From contig JAJQIE010000261.1 in assembly GCA_021199395.1 (NCBI GenBank), forward strand, positions 1 to 7,563: a stretch of 7,563 nucleotides of DNA. The letters are read 5' to 3'. The first letter of the stretch is position 1, and every line of letters starts with the position of its first letter. This stretch comes from Lachnospiraceae bacterium (GTDB taxonomy: Bacteria > Bacillota > Clostridia > Lachnospirales > Lachnospiraceae). Below the pieces are notes generated by a model. That model did not search any database. It had not been told where the DNA came from and worked only from the letters and a program-made list of their open reading frames with translations. The position numbers and the translations under genes were made by a program. Below, piece after piece: positions 1-6,100 of the stretch.

Positions 1-33
1 AGCTGGAACTGAACCTGACGACTTTCGTTAGCC

Positions 34-93
34 AATAAAAAAAGCGGAACCTGTTTTCGTGTCAGCTAACACGTTCTTAGCAGATTTCCGCTT
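34..93 (-). terminator. Intrinsic terminator of the tRNA-Arg gene
   Basis: Read on the minus strand just after the tRNA, arms 86-93 and 42-49 (AAGCGGAA/TTCCGCTT, 8 bp) enclose a second perfect hairpin, 58-62 with 69-73 (CGTGT/ACACG, 6-nt loop). A T run follows (complement of 34-43). A short CTG/CAG pairing (51-53 with 81-83) can extend the stack. A T tract also lies directly after the tRNA 3' end (complement of 95-100). The hairpin plus U tract is a standard Rho-independent terminator. Which tRNA-gene copy originally used it cannot be told, because both are transcribed toward it. Confidence 0.82.
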
Positions 94-102
94 AAAAAAT
101 CC

Positions 103-176
103 CGTCCCTGGCGGGATTCGAACCCACGGCCTTCCGCTTAGGAGGCGGACGCTCTATCCTACTGAGCTACAGAGAC
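103..176 (-). tRNA. tRNA-Arg (anticodon CCT)
   Basis: This 74-nt gene folds as a full cloverleaf. The acceptor stem pairs 170-176 (GTCTCTG) with 104-110 (CAGGGAC), with one G-U pair. The D arm has GCTC/GAGC, the anticodon stem is TCCGC/GCGGA, and the loop CTCCTAA places CCT at positions 34-36, reading AGG arginine codons. The T loop holds the invariant TTCGAAT, and the discriminator base is G at 103. CCA is not encoded; the next bases are GGATTTTTT, so CCA must be added after transcription. A promoter lies immediately upstream and a terminator immediately downstream, so it looks like a functional single-gene unit. A damaged second copy lies at 409-458. Confidence 0.96.
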
Positions 177-195
177 ATAATACGAATTTTCCTTG

Positions 196-224
196 ATTTT
201 ACAGGTTTTTTTGAAATTACCCAA
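196..224 (-). promoter_or_regulatory. Sigma-A-type promoter of tRNA-Arg
   Basis: On the minus strand, TTGGGT (219-224) and TAAAAT (196-201) are separated by exactly 17 bp (202-218). This puts the transcription start about a dozen bases before the mature tRNA 5' end at 176. An A-rich stretch further upstream (complement of 240-246) could act as an UP element. The spacing is ideal, but the -35 box matches the consensus only in its first three bases plus the final T. Confidence 0.6.
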
Positions 225-233
225 TCACCATTT

Positions 234-297
234 CCGGTCTTTTTTTCATTAGCTGGCCGTCCTTTTTTATTAGCTGCAGCTAATACGGGGCGACCGG
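234..297. repeat. Nested inverted and direct repeat cluster (ATTAGCTG motif)
   Basis: The 8-mer ATTAGCTG occurs directly at 248-255 and 269-276 and inverted at 277-284. The last two copies form a perfect 16-bp palindrome (269-284). Both direct copies follow a T run (240-246 and 263-268), so a unit of about 15 bp appears duplicated. The cluster is bracketed by the inverted pair CCGGTC (234-239) and GACCGG (292-297). T runs precede rather than follow the palindrome on the plus strand, and no T run follows it on the minus strand, so it is not a simple terminator. Its function is unknown. Confidence 0.7.
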
Positions 298-408
298 TTT
301 AATGGTAAACAAAATTTTTCAGGATTGCGTTCTTATGGAACTTTTTTCTATTTCATAACCATTTCGAACTGCAAACTCATTTTTTCAAACTACTCTCAGC
401 CTTCATGT

Positions 409-458
409 CGTCCCTGTTCTTAGGAGGCGGTCGCTCTATCCAACTGAGCTACACAGAC
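409..458 (-). pseudogene. Internally deleted tRNA-Arg(CCT) pseudogene
   Basis: Bases 419-458 match the first 40 nt of the intact tRNA-Arg gene (137-176) at 37 of 40 positions and include the CCT anticodon. The sequence then jumps, through two A residues on the minus strand, directly to the 3' acceptor strand CAGGGAC (410-416) and a G discriminator (409). The missing 26 nt comprise the 3' anticodon strand, variable loop, T arm and one flanking base. One 5' acceptor substitution also gives a G-G clash with the 3' strand. No cloverleaf can form, so it cannot be a normal tRNA. Its promoter region is well preserved. It could be a decayed tandem duplicate or a recombination scar. Confidence 0.85.
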
Positions 459-498
459 GTATTTCAACTAAAACAGTCTTTCCTTGAAATGCCAGTTT

Positions 499-527
499 AG
501 TATACTATATTTCACTTCAAAATACAA
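499..527 (-). promoter_or_regulatory. Promoter upstream of the tRNA-Arg pseudogene
   Basis: On the minus strand, TTGTAT (522-527) and TATACT (499-504) are exactly 17 bp apart (505-521), a strong vegetative promoter pattern. Transcription would start about 33-35 nt before the pseudogene's 5' end at 458. The leader contains TCAAGGAAA (479-487), which also occurs upstream of the intact tRNA-Arg (188-196), supporting a duplicated origin. If active, it would transcribe the pseudogene and the spacer toward the intact tRNA. Confidence 0.65.
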
Positions 528-639
528 GCCATCTTTTTTATTTGTATGTTTGGTGTCTATTACGATAAGCCTGACACTCGCTGTCAAGCTGGGCTAAAAC
601 CATTTCGTCTGTTTGATTTTGTTTTTTTGTTTTCCCCGG

Positions 640-680
640 TTGCGGACGATATTCACCATATGCTATACTGGGAACAGTAT
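640..680 (+). promoter_or_regulatory. Putative glgA promoter with an inverted repeat over the -10 box
   Basis: TTGCGG (640-645) and TATACT (664-669) are separated by 18 bp, giving an expected start near 676, about 70 nt before the glgA ATG. A perfect 6-4-6 inverted repeat, ATACTG-GGAA-CAGTAT (665-680), overlaps the -10 box and the likely start site. That position suits a repressor operator, but it could also act as a small 5' hairpin. The regulator is unknown. Confidence 0.55.
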
Positions 681-726
681 CCAATGACAGTGATATATCT
701 TTTTACCGATCGGATTATCCTTTGAA

Positions 727-733
727 AAGGAGG
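727..733 (+). promoter_or_regulatory. Ribosome binding site of glgA
   Basis: AAGGAGG is a near-perfect Shine-Dalgarno sequence, but it lies 13 nt before the ATG at 747, longer than the usual 5-9 nt. AAAGG (726-730) can pair with CCTTT (738-742) in a 5-bp hairpin, which would partly hide the site and also shorten its effective distance to the start codon. It fixes the start at 747, because no other start is plausible nearby. Confidence 0.75.
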
Positions 734-746
734 CTGCCCTTTAGAT

Positions 747-2204
747 ATGAAAAAAATACTTTTCGTCACAGCGGAATGCGCTCCTTTTGCCAAGGCCGGT
801 GGGCTCGCAGACGTATCCGCTTCCCTGCCGCCTGCTATCTGTGGATATGAAATACGCACCATATTTCCGCTCTACGGGATCATACGGGATTCCCTGCGTA
901 CTCTTTTTCAGCCGTGTTTTTCATTTTCCTGCGACTTTGACGGAAAACGCAGAACCGCCGCACTCTGCCGTGCGGTATACCAAGGGCGATACTTTTACGC
1001 AATCGACGCTCCTGAATTCTTCGTGGCAAACGGTTCAGGAAGATTATATCTGGACGCGGCGGCAGATAACCGGAGATTCCTTTTCTTCTGCCGCGCCCTT
1101 CTCGCTGCGCTTCCGATATGGGATTACCAACCAGACCTTCTCCATCTGAACGACTGGCACACCTCGTTTCTTTCCATAATGCTCCGGCATGATAAAAGCG
1201 AATTTTTTCAAAATACAAAAACCCTGCTCACCATTCACAACATTGGGTGTATGGGGATTACCCGTTTGCCAGCCGTTCTGCGACAAAGTGGTCTCCCCTG
1301 TTCTGATTTCCTGACTGGTCCGTTCGCGTGGCGGATCCGCAACAGCAATCCACTAAAATCCGGCATCCTCACAGCTGATTTTCTGAGCACTGTCAGTCCC
1401 TCCTATGCTGCCGAGCTGGCTACAGACGGGCCGGATAAAGGAAACTATCTTTCGCGTTATATCCGCAGACGCAGCGGATCTCTGGTCGGCATTCGAAATG
1501 GCATAGATACGGATCTGTACAATCCAGCGACAGACGCCTCTATCCCCTACCGATACAGCGCCTGCCAGTCAGAAAGCGGTAAAGCGGCCTGCAAACATTC
1601 TCTTCAAAACCGTTTTGGACTTTGTCCGGATCCGAACGCCATGCTCTGCGCCATGGTCAGCCGCTTCTGTGAACAAAAAGGCAGCTCACTTACCTGTACC
1701 TGCGCAGAAAAAATGCTGCGCGGAGGAGCTCCTCTGCAATTTGTTTTTCTGGGAGACGGAAATGAACCTTTTCTCACGGAAATTCAGCGACTTGCTGATG
1801 AATTTCCCGGTCGTGTTTCCGCGATGCTTCATTTTTCCCAATCACTCCCGCCGTCCGTTTACGCTGGAGCGGATGTCTTTCTCATGCCCTCCCTCTATGA
1901 GCCGTGCGGGCTGGGTCAGCTGATTGCCATGCGCTATGGCGCCGTCCCGGTTGTGCGAAGGACCGGCGGGCTGGCTGATACCATCGTCCCATACGACCCG
2001 GCTGCCGATCAGGGCTGTGGATTTCTGTTCGATGAATACTCAGCGGATGCGCTGATGGCTTCCCTTACCGAAACGCTCTCCCTGTATCTCCATGACAAAA
2101 CAGCCTGGCGAGAGCTTGTCGCGCGCTGTATGTCATTTGACAGCTCATGGGCTAGCCCGGCCAAAGAATATGGGCGGCTTTACGGTCGACTCTGTAATGA
2201 ATAA
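747..2204 (+). CDS. glgA: Glycogen synthase (ADP-glucose type, GT5 family)
   Basis: The product transfers glucose from a nucleotide sugar, normally ADP-glucose, to the non-reducing end of an alpha-1,4-glucan in the cytoplasm (family knowledge). At 485 residues it is close to the usual length of about 480. The N-terminal Rossmann lobe begins MKKILFVTAE and has the glucan/nucleotide loop KAGGLADV (16-23), NDWH (135-138) and TIHNI (162-166). TVSPSYA (215-221) and NGID (251-254) lead into the C-terminal lobe. That lobe has VSRFCEQKG (304-312; R306 and K311 are the usual phosphate-binding pair), EPCGLGQL (385-392) and VRRTGGLADT (403-412). All expected active-site residues are present, so activity is likely. 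Several loops differ from typical members, for example GNYLSRY (232-238) where a GLD/GLE motif is usual. No glgB, glgC, glgD or glgP neighbour is visible. The 3' end overlaps the opposing AraC gene by 25 bp. Confidence 0.93.
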   Translation: MKKILFVTAECAPFAKAGGLADVSASLPPAICGYEIRTIFPLYGIIRDSLRTLFQPCFSFSCDFDGKRRTAALCRAVYQGRYFYAIDAPEFFVANGSGRLYLDAAADNRRFLFFCRALLAALPIWDYQPDLLHLNDWHTSFLSIMLRHDKSEFFQNTKTLLTIHNIGCMGITRLPAVLRQSGLPCSDFLTGPFAWRIRNSNPLKSGILTADFLSTVSPSYAAELATDGPDKGNYLSRYIRRRSGSLVGIRNGIDTDLYNPATDASIPYRYSACQSESGKAACKHSLQNRFGLCPDPNAMLCAMVSRFCEQKGSSLTCTCAEKMLRGGAPLQFVFLGDGNEPFLTEIQRLADEFPGRVSAMLHFSQSLPPSVYAGADVFLMPSLYEPCGLGQLIAMRYGAVPVVRRTGGLADTIVPYDPAADQGCGFLFDEYSADALMASLTETLSLYLHDKTAWRELVARCMSFDSSWASPAKEYGRLYGRLCNE

Positions 2205-3034
2205 CGATTTCTGTATTTCTGGGGGCTGACCCCAAAACACTCCCGGAAGCTCTGACAAAAATAAGAAACGCTCGTGTATCCGACCGCGCTGCTGATCTCA
2301 GCAATCTTACAGTATGTGTTCTCCAGCATTTCCGTCGCTTTTTCCATGCGGTACGCCCGGATAAACCTGCTGATGCTTTGTCCGGTTTCTTTTTTAAACA
2401 CATGACTTAAATATCCTGCCGACAGATATACGCTCTGTGCAAGCGTATCCACGCTGAGGTTTTCGCCATAATGATCATATATGTACTTCTTTACCGCCTC
2501 CACTTCTCTGTGGCGACCAGCCAGGCCTGCTCCGGTACCGCCTCCCTTGTCTGCTTTGCCGCTACCGTTGCCGTCTCCATTATTGTCTCCTATGCTGCCC
2601 TCACTATTATATCCGTTGCCATCTCCATCGCCGCCTTCACTATTACCTCCGTTATCGCTTTCGCTGCCGTCTCTGACGTCGCCATCGCTGTTATTTCCGT
2701 TGCCATTGCCATCTCCGCTGCTGTCTCCGATCATGTCCTCAATACTGTCTATGTATTGTCCCACCATATCTGCGACAGCTTCAAAGCCAGCAGCGCTGTA
2801 TAATCTGGTAATCTCCTCATTCAGCCGATTTTCGTCCAACTCTGAAACTGTCTGTAAAATATCTTTCAGTAAGTTAGAAAAAACAAATTTTATGTAGCTC
2901 TGTGATAAATCCGGCTGCTCCCGGTATCGGTCGCAGAAGCGTCTAAAATGCTCCCTTAAACCCGTGATATCCTTCCGCCGGATATCCTGCTCCATCTGTT
3001 CCATGAGTATGCCTTTATCCGGATTGTTATACAT
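2180..3034 (-). CDS. AraC-family transcriptional regulator with a low-complexity linker
   Basis: This 284-residue cytoplasmic protein has a clear AraC/XylS double helix-turn-helix at the C-terminus (about 176-275). The first HTH is LAQSVYLSAGYLSHVFKKETG (198-218); the second ends with VGYTSVSYFCQSF (251-263) and GVSPQKYR (268-275). The N-terminal 100 residues are helical and charged and resemble the segment between receiver and HTH in YesN-type response regulators. No receiver domain is present, so phosphorelay control is not evident. Residues 104-172 are a Gly/Asn/Asp/Ser stretch, very unusual in this family. The ATG at 3034 has GAGGA 8 nt upstream; an alternative ATG (residue 11, 3002-3004) also has AAAGG at good spacing, so the start is uncertain by 10 codons. 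It lies 138 bp downstream of the adhesin on the same strand. Regulation of that adhesin is plausible but not shown. Confidence 0.88.
   Translation of the reverse strand: MYNNPDKGILMEQMEQDIRRKDITGLREHFRRFCDRYREQPDLSQSYIKFVFSNLLKDILQTVSELDENRLNEEITRLYSAAGFEAVADMVGQYIDSIEDMIGDSSGDGNGNGNNSDGDVRDGSESDNGGNSEGGDGDGNGYNSEGSIGDNNGDGNGSGKADKGGGTGAGLAGRHREVEAVKKYIYDHYGENLSVDTLAQSVYLSAGYLSHVFKKETGQSISRFIRAYRMEKATEMLENTYCKIAEISSAVGYTSVSYFCQSFRECFGVSPQKYRNRYSLQSRP
2357..2395 (+). terminator. Candidate plus-strand terminator of glgA inside the AraC gene
   Basis: Arms 2357-2365 (CCGGATAAA) and 2377-2385 (TTTGTCCGG) form a continuous 9-bp RNA stem with one U-G wobble and an 11-nt loop. TTTCTTTTTT (2386-2395) follows directly. 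It sits about 150 nt after the glgA stop, and no better terminator is seen between. The T run is the antisense of the conserved FKKETG codons, so part of the pattern could be coincidence. Confidence 0.5.
2519..2725 (-). repeat. Low-complexity linker-coding repeat in the AraC gene
   Basis: This stretch encodes residues 104-172 of the AraC protein, composed almost only of Gly, Asn, Asp and Ser with scattered Glu. Short motifs such as GDGNG, SDGD and DGDGNG recur. At the DNA level, imperfect units of 6-12 bp (variants of GCCATCTCC and GTTGCC on the plus strand) suggest growth by slippage. The reading frame stays open throughout, so it is translated as an apparently disordered linker. Confidence 0.8.
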
Positions 3035-3054
3035 TTTTGATTTCCTCAGCTTCC

Positions 3055-3070
3055 TGATCCCTGCGGATCA
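3055..3070 (-). promoter_or_regulatory. Perfect inverted repeat in the AraC gene leader
   Basis: TGATCC-CTGC-GGATCA is a 6-4-6 inverted repeat lying between the adhesin terminator and the AraC ribosome binding site (3043-3047). It could be an operator, for example for autoregulation, or a short leader hairpin. No convincing -10/-35 pair was found around it, so where AraC transcription starts is unclear. Confidence 0.4.
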
Positions 3071-3083
3071 TTCAAAAACCCTG

Positions 3084-3146
3084 AAAAAGCCAAAGCGGCC
3101 TACGGGGGATATTCCCCGCAAAACCGCTTTGATCTCTCCGGCTTTT
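3084..3146 (-). terminator. Nested hairpin terminator after the adhesin gene
   Basis: Three nested stems are visible. CAAAGCGG (3091-3098) pairs with CCGCTTTG (3124-3131). Inside it GGGGA (3105-3109) pairs with TCCCC (3113-3117). Outside it AAAAGCC (3085-3091) can pair with GGCTTTT (3140-3146), sharing one base with the middle stem. On the minus strand the middle stem is followed by GCTTTTTC and then GGGTTTTT, giving a U-rich tail. It starts about 27 nt after the adhesin stop. The plus strand also has GGCTTTT, so weak bidirectional action is possible. Confidence 0.8.
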
Positions 3147-3172
3147 CCTGCCAGTGTTTAACTTTTATTCTT

Positions 3173-6100
3173 TTACTTTTCCTGGCGGCGTTTTCTGTTT
3201 TCCCCGGCCATCAAAAGCAATACCGCGGCAGCCAGCGCCATCATTGCCATCCAGAATGTCAGCGGAGTGTCGTCCCCGGTCTGCACAGATGTCTCCATCT
3301 CGGATTCAGATTCTGTGCCCGTCTCCGTTGTGGTTTCTGTCTCTGTACCTGTCTCCGTCGTGGTTTCTGTCTCTGTGCCCGTCTCCGGCGTGGTTTCTGT
3401 CTCTGTTTCCGTTTCCGAAACCGTTTCTGTCTCTGTCTCCACTTCCGAATCAGTCTCCGGCGTTGTCTCTGGTGTCGTTTCCGGTATTGTCTCCGGGGTC
3501 GTCTCTGGATCTGTCTCCGAAGTCGTCTCAGACTCTGTCTCCGGATCTGTCTCCGGCGTTGTCTCTGGATCTGTCTCCGGAGTCGTCTCCGGGTCTGTCT
3601 CCGGAGTCGTCTCCGGGTCTGTCTCCGGATCTGTCTCCGGCGTTGTCTCAGACTCTGTCTCTGGATTCGTCTCCGGCGTCGTTCCCGTCGGTGTCTCCGG
3701 ATCTGTCTCTGGCGTCGTCTCCGTCGGTGTCAGCGTATTTGTGATCTGATAGCTCCTGCCGTCTGCTGAGACTTCTGTCGTCTTCCGGTATCCGTCCGGT
3801 ACAGATAATTCATCTACCGTATACGAGATTTCCTTTCCGTCTTTATCATAGCGTTCCAGATCTTTCCATGTGTAAGTCCATCCATTATCCTGATGCAGCC
3901 ATATTACGGCGCCGGTCTTTTCTCCGTTCGCATATAGCTGTACACGCACATAGGTCGGACGCTTTTGGGCACTGTCGTTATCATCCGCCCATGTTTTCAC
4001 CACAGAAATATCAGTCTTTACCAGGCTATTAGTGATAACAGTGGCATACTCCCCATTCGCTCCTGTCTTAGCAGTGTAAGACACTTTGTAGCCGTCAGGA
4101 ACATACAGCTCCTCCACTGTATAAACAATTTCCTTTCCATCAGCGTCAAAACGCTCCAGATCCTTCCAGGTATAAGACCAGCTGTTGCTTTCCCTCAGCC
4201 GTTTGATACTTCCGATCTCTTCATCATCCGCGTAGAGCTGTACCCAGATGCCGGATGGGCGTATCCCTTCGGCGTCCCCATAATCATCCCAGACCTTCTC
4301 CACAGATGCGCTGACCTTCATCAACGTATTTGTAATGACAAGCTCTGTGCCGCCGCTGTCCTCCAGTGTCACAGGGTCAGAATACGCGGCTTCATAGCCA
4401 TCCGGGACGTCCGCCTCCTTCACTGTATACTCTATCTTAATTTTACTGCCTGTCAGGTACTTTGCCAGCCCTTCCCAAGTATAGGTCCACTGATTCTGCT
4501 CATTCAGAGTCACGCTTCCAACCTCATTGTCGCCCGCATAAAGCAGCACTTCAATGGAAGCAGGGCGCGTATTCTGCGTATTGTCCAGATCGTCCCATTT
4601 TTTGCTTACTGTCACAGATGTAGTCGGAACATACTGGTTGGTCATGGTAACTAACCGATTATATATAGTATAAGAGCTTCCATTAAATGTCCCAGAAGAA
4701 GAATTCGTGCTATATCCACTATTCACACTGGCAAGTGTATATTCCCCGACGTCGCCTTCCTCTACGGTATAAATGATTTCGTTTCCCCGATAATCGTATC
4801 GCGGCAGCCCTACCCAGCCGCACCCGTTCAGGCAGACGACCCGTGTGATAGTCAGCTCCTCAAAATTTTTCAGGTTCACCGTCACACCTGTCCCTGTATA
4901 TGATGTATATGCATGATCGTTATTAGCCGAATACAGGGTTCTGTAAGCCAGCTGGGATACTTTTGTAGAAGTCGGCGCATACGCGCTGTCGATCAATACG
5001 CCATTTGCATACAGGTTCATCTGTATCCAGTCCGGCCTCACTTCCTCCACATTTTCGTTATCCGTCCACACCTTCTGTAACGCCACATTTGTATTGGTCG
5101 CAGTGAGAACGCTGTAATAACTCAGCGTCGTATAATATGTTAAATAGCTCTCTCCGTCATAAGTACTGTAATAAGTAGAACTGCTCTGTGTATAGCTCTC
5201 ACCATTATAGCCGTAGCCCGTCGGCGGCGTATACTCAATCGTATACTCAATCAGATTCCCGCTACCGTCATACACCGGAGCCTTAAATATCCATTGGTCA
5301 TAGTAGCTGTTATAGTTATTACTGATTCCATATCCTGTATGGCTCAGAAGAGAAACCCCGGTATTATTGCCATTTGACGTATCGTTTTCGCTCATCGTAT
5401 ACAGCAGCTCGCCATTCCCATACAGGCAGATTACAAAATCATTATCAGCCAAATCGTACCGTACCGCTGTGTCTGCACTGTTATATCCCAGATAAAGATT
5501 GATAAGACAGGTCTCATCCTTCGTCAGCAGCCTGCTCTTTGAGGAATAGGAATAATAGCCGTTCTCCGCCGCGTCAGCCGCAGTCAACTCCTCCGTGACA
5601 TCACGGCAGAGATATCCATCGACCGCTGCTTCCTCTACTCGGTAGCTGATCAGGTTTCCCGCGCTATCATATTTTGGCAGTTCCACCGCATTAGCCCAAA
5701 CATTATCTGAAATACCTCCTCCAGCTTTTAAATCATACGTATACTGTGAAATATCTTCTCCATTCACATTCCCATAGATCTGATAGGTCACTGAATCCGG
5801 TCTGTCCGTTGCACTGTCTAACAACCATATTTTGGTGATTGCCAGATAAATGGTCTCCGCTGCGTCTATTTCCGCCTGAATCACCTGGTCAGAATACGTA
5901 TAGTTTTCCGTGTGATTCAATACGACGATTGTGCCGCCGTAGATAGAGGAATATGCTGTTTCATCTGAATCATTGGTGGTAACCGTTGTCAGGCTTTTCC
6001 CTTCAAACTCTCCCACAACAACCGTATACTCATGGTTCCCATCGGAATCCTGCACCGGAAAACCATCCAGCGATAAACTCACATATGCGGAAGTACCGGA

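Larger units (their letters stand above)
177..408. other. Non-coding spacer between the two tRNA-Arg copies, with repeats
   Basis: There is no credible coding sequence here. The stretch is AT-rich with several T runs on the plus strand. It contains the tRNA-Arg promoter (196-224), the nested repeat cluster (234-297), and a looser inverted pair AATGGT/ACCATT (301-306 with 358-363). I see no integrase fragment, IS end or recognisable RNA family. It may be the scar of a tandem tRNA duplication or of a lost element, which is inference. Confidence 0.55.
459..746. other. Non-coding region between the tRNA pseudogene and glgA
   Basis: No protein gene is supported. The left part holds the minus-strand promoter of the pseudogene; the right part holds the putative plus-strand glgA promoter and leader. 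In between, AGCCTGACA (568-576) and TGTCAAGCT (582-590) form a 9-bp stem with one mismatch and a 5-nt loop. No T run follows closely on either strand, so it is not a clear terminator. Positions 616-634 are T-rich. I see no recognisable riboswitch or cre-type catabolite site. Confidence 0.5.

Noticed and set aside
329..347. GTTC-TTATG-GAAC followed by six T residues as a plus-strand terminator
   Set aside because: The stem is only 4 bp and no plus-strand gene precedes it.
103..458. Integrated element bounded by the two tRNA-Arg copies
   Set aside because: The spacer is about 230 bp with no integrase or cargo, and the shared block is the tRNA 5' half rather than the usual 3' end; only a scar or tandem duplication can be argued.
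568..590. Hairpin AGCCTGACA/TGTCAAGCT as a terminator or riboswitch
   Set aside because: No close T run, one mismatch, and no recognised aptamer features; kept only as a note in the spacer description.
880..1218. Minus-strand open frame inside glgA
   Set aside because: It is an arginine-rich shadow frame with no family resemblance, inside a gene with all GT5 motifs.
2220..2234. Hairpin TGGGG-GCTGA-CCCCA after glgA as a terminator
   Set aside because: No T run follows on either strand and it lies in AraC coding sequence; the element at 2357-2395 fits better.
2471..2803. Plus-strand open frame of hydrophobic Ala/Ile/Val/Ser residues
   Set aside because: It is the antisense of the low-complexity AraC linker; no start signal, and the opposite strand encodes a clear AraC protein.
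3300..3730. Regular short repeats resembling a CRISPR-like array
   Set aside because: Units are contiguous, coding, multiples of 3, and have no unique spacers; no cas genes nearby.
3267..3749. Plus-strand open frame with SVSGVVSGS repeats
   Set aside because: It is the antisense shadow of the Thr/Glu/Pro stalk repeats, lacks a ribosome site, and its composition is explained by the minus-strand coding repeats.
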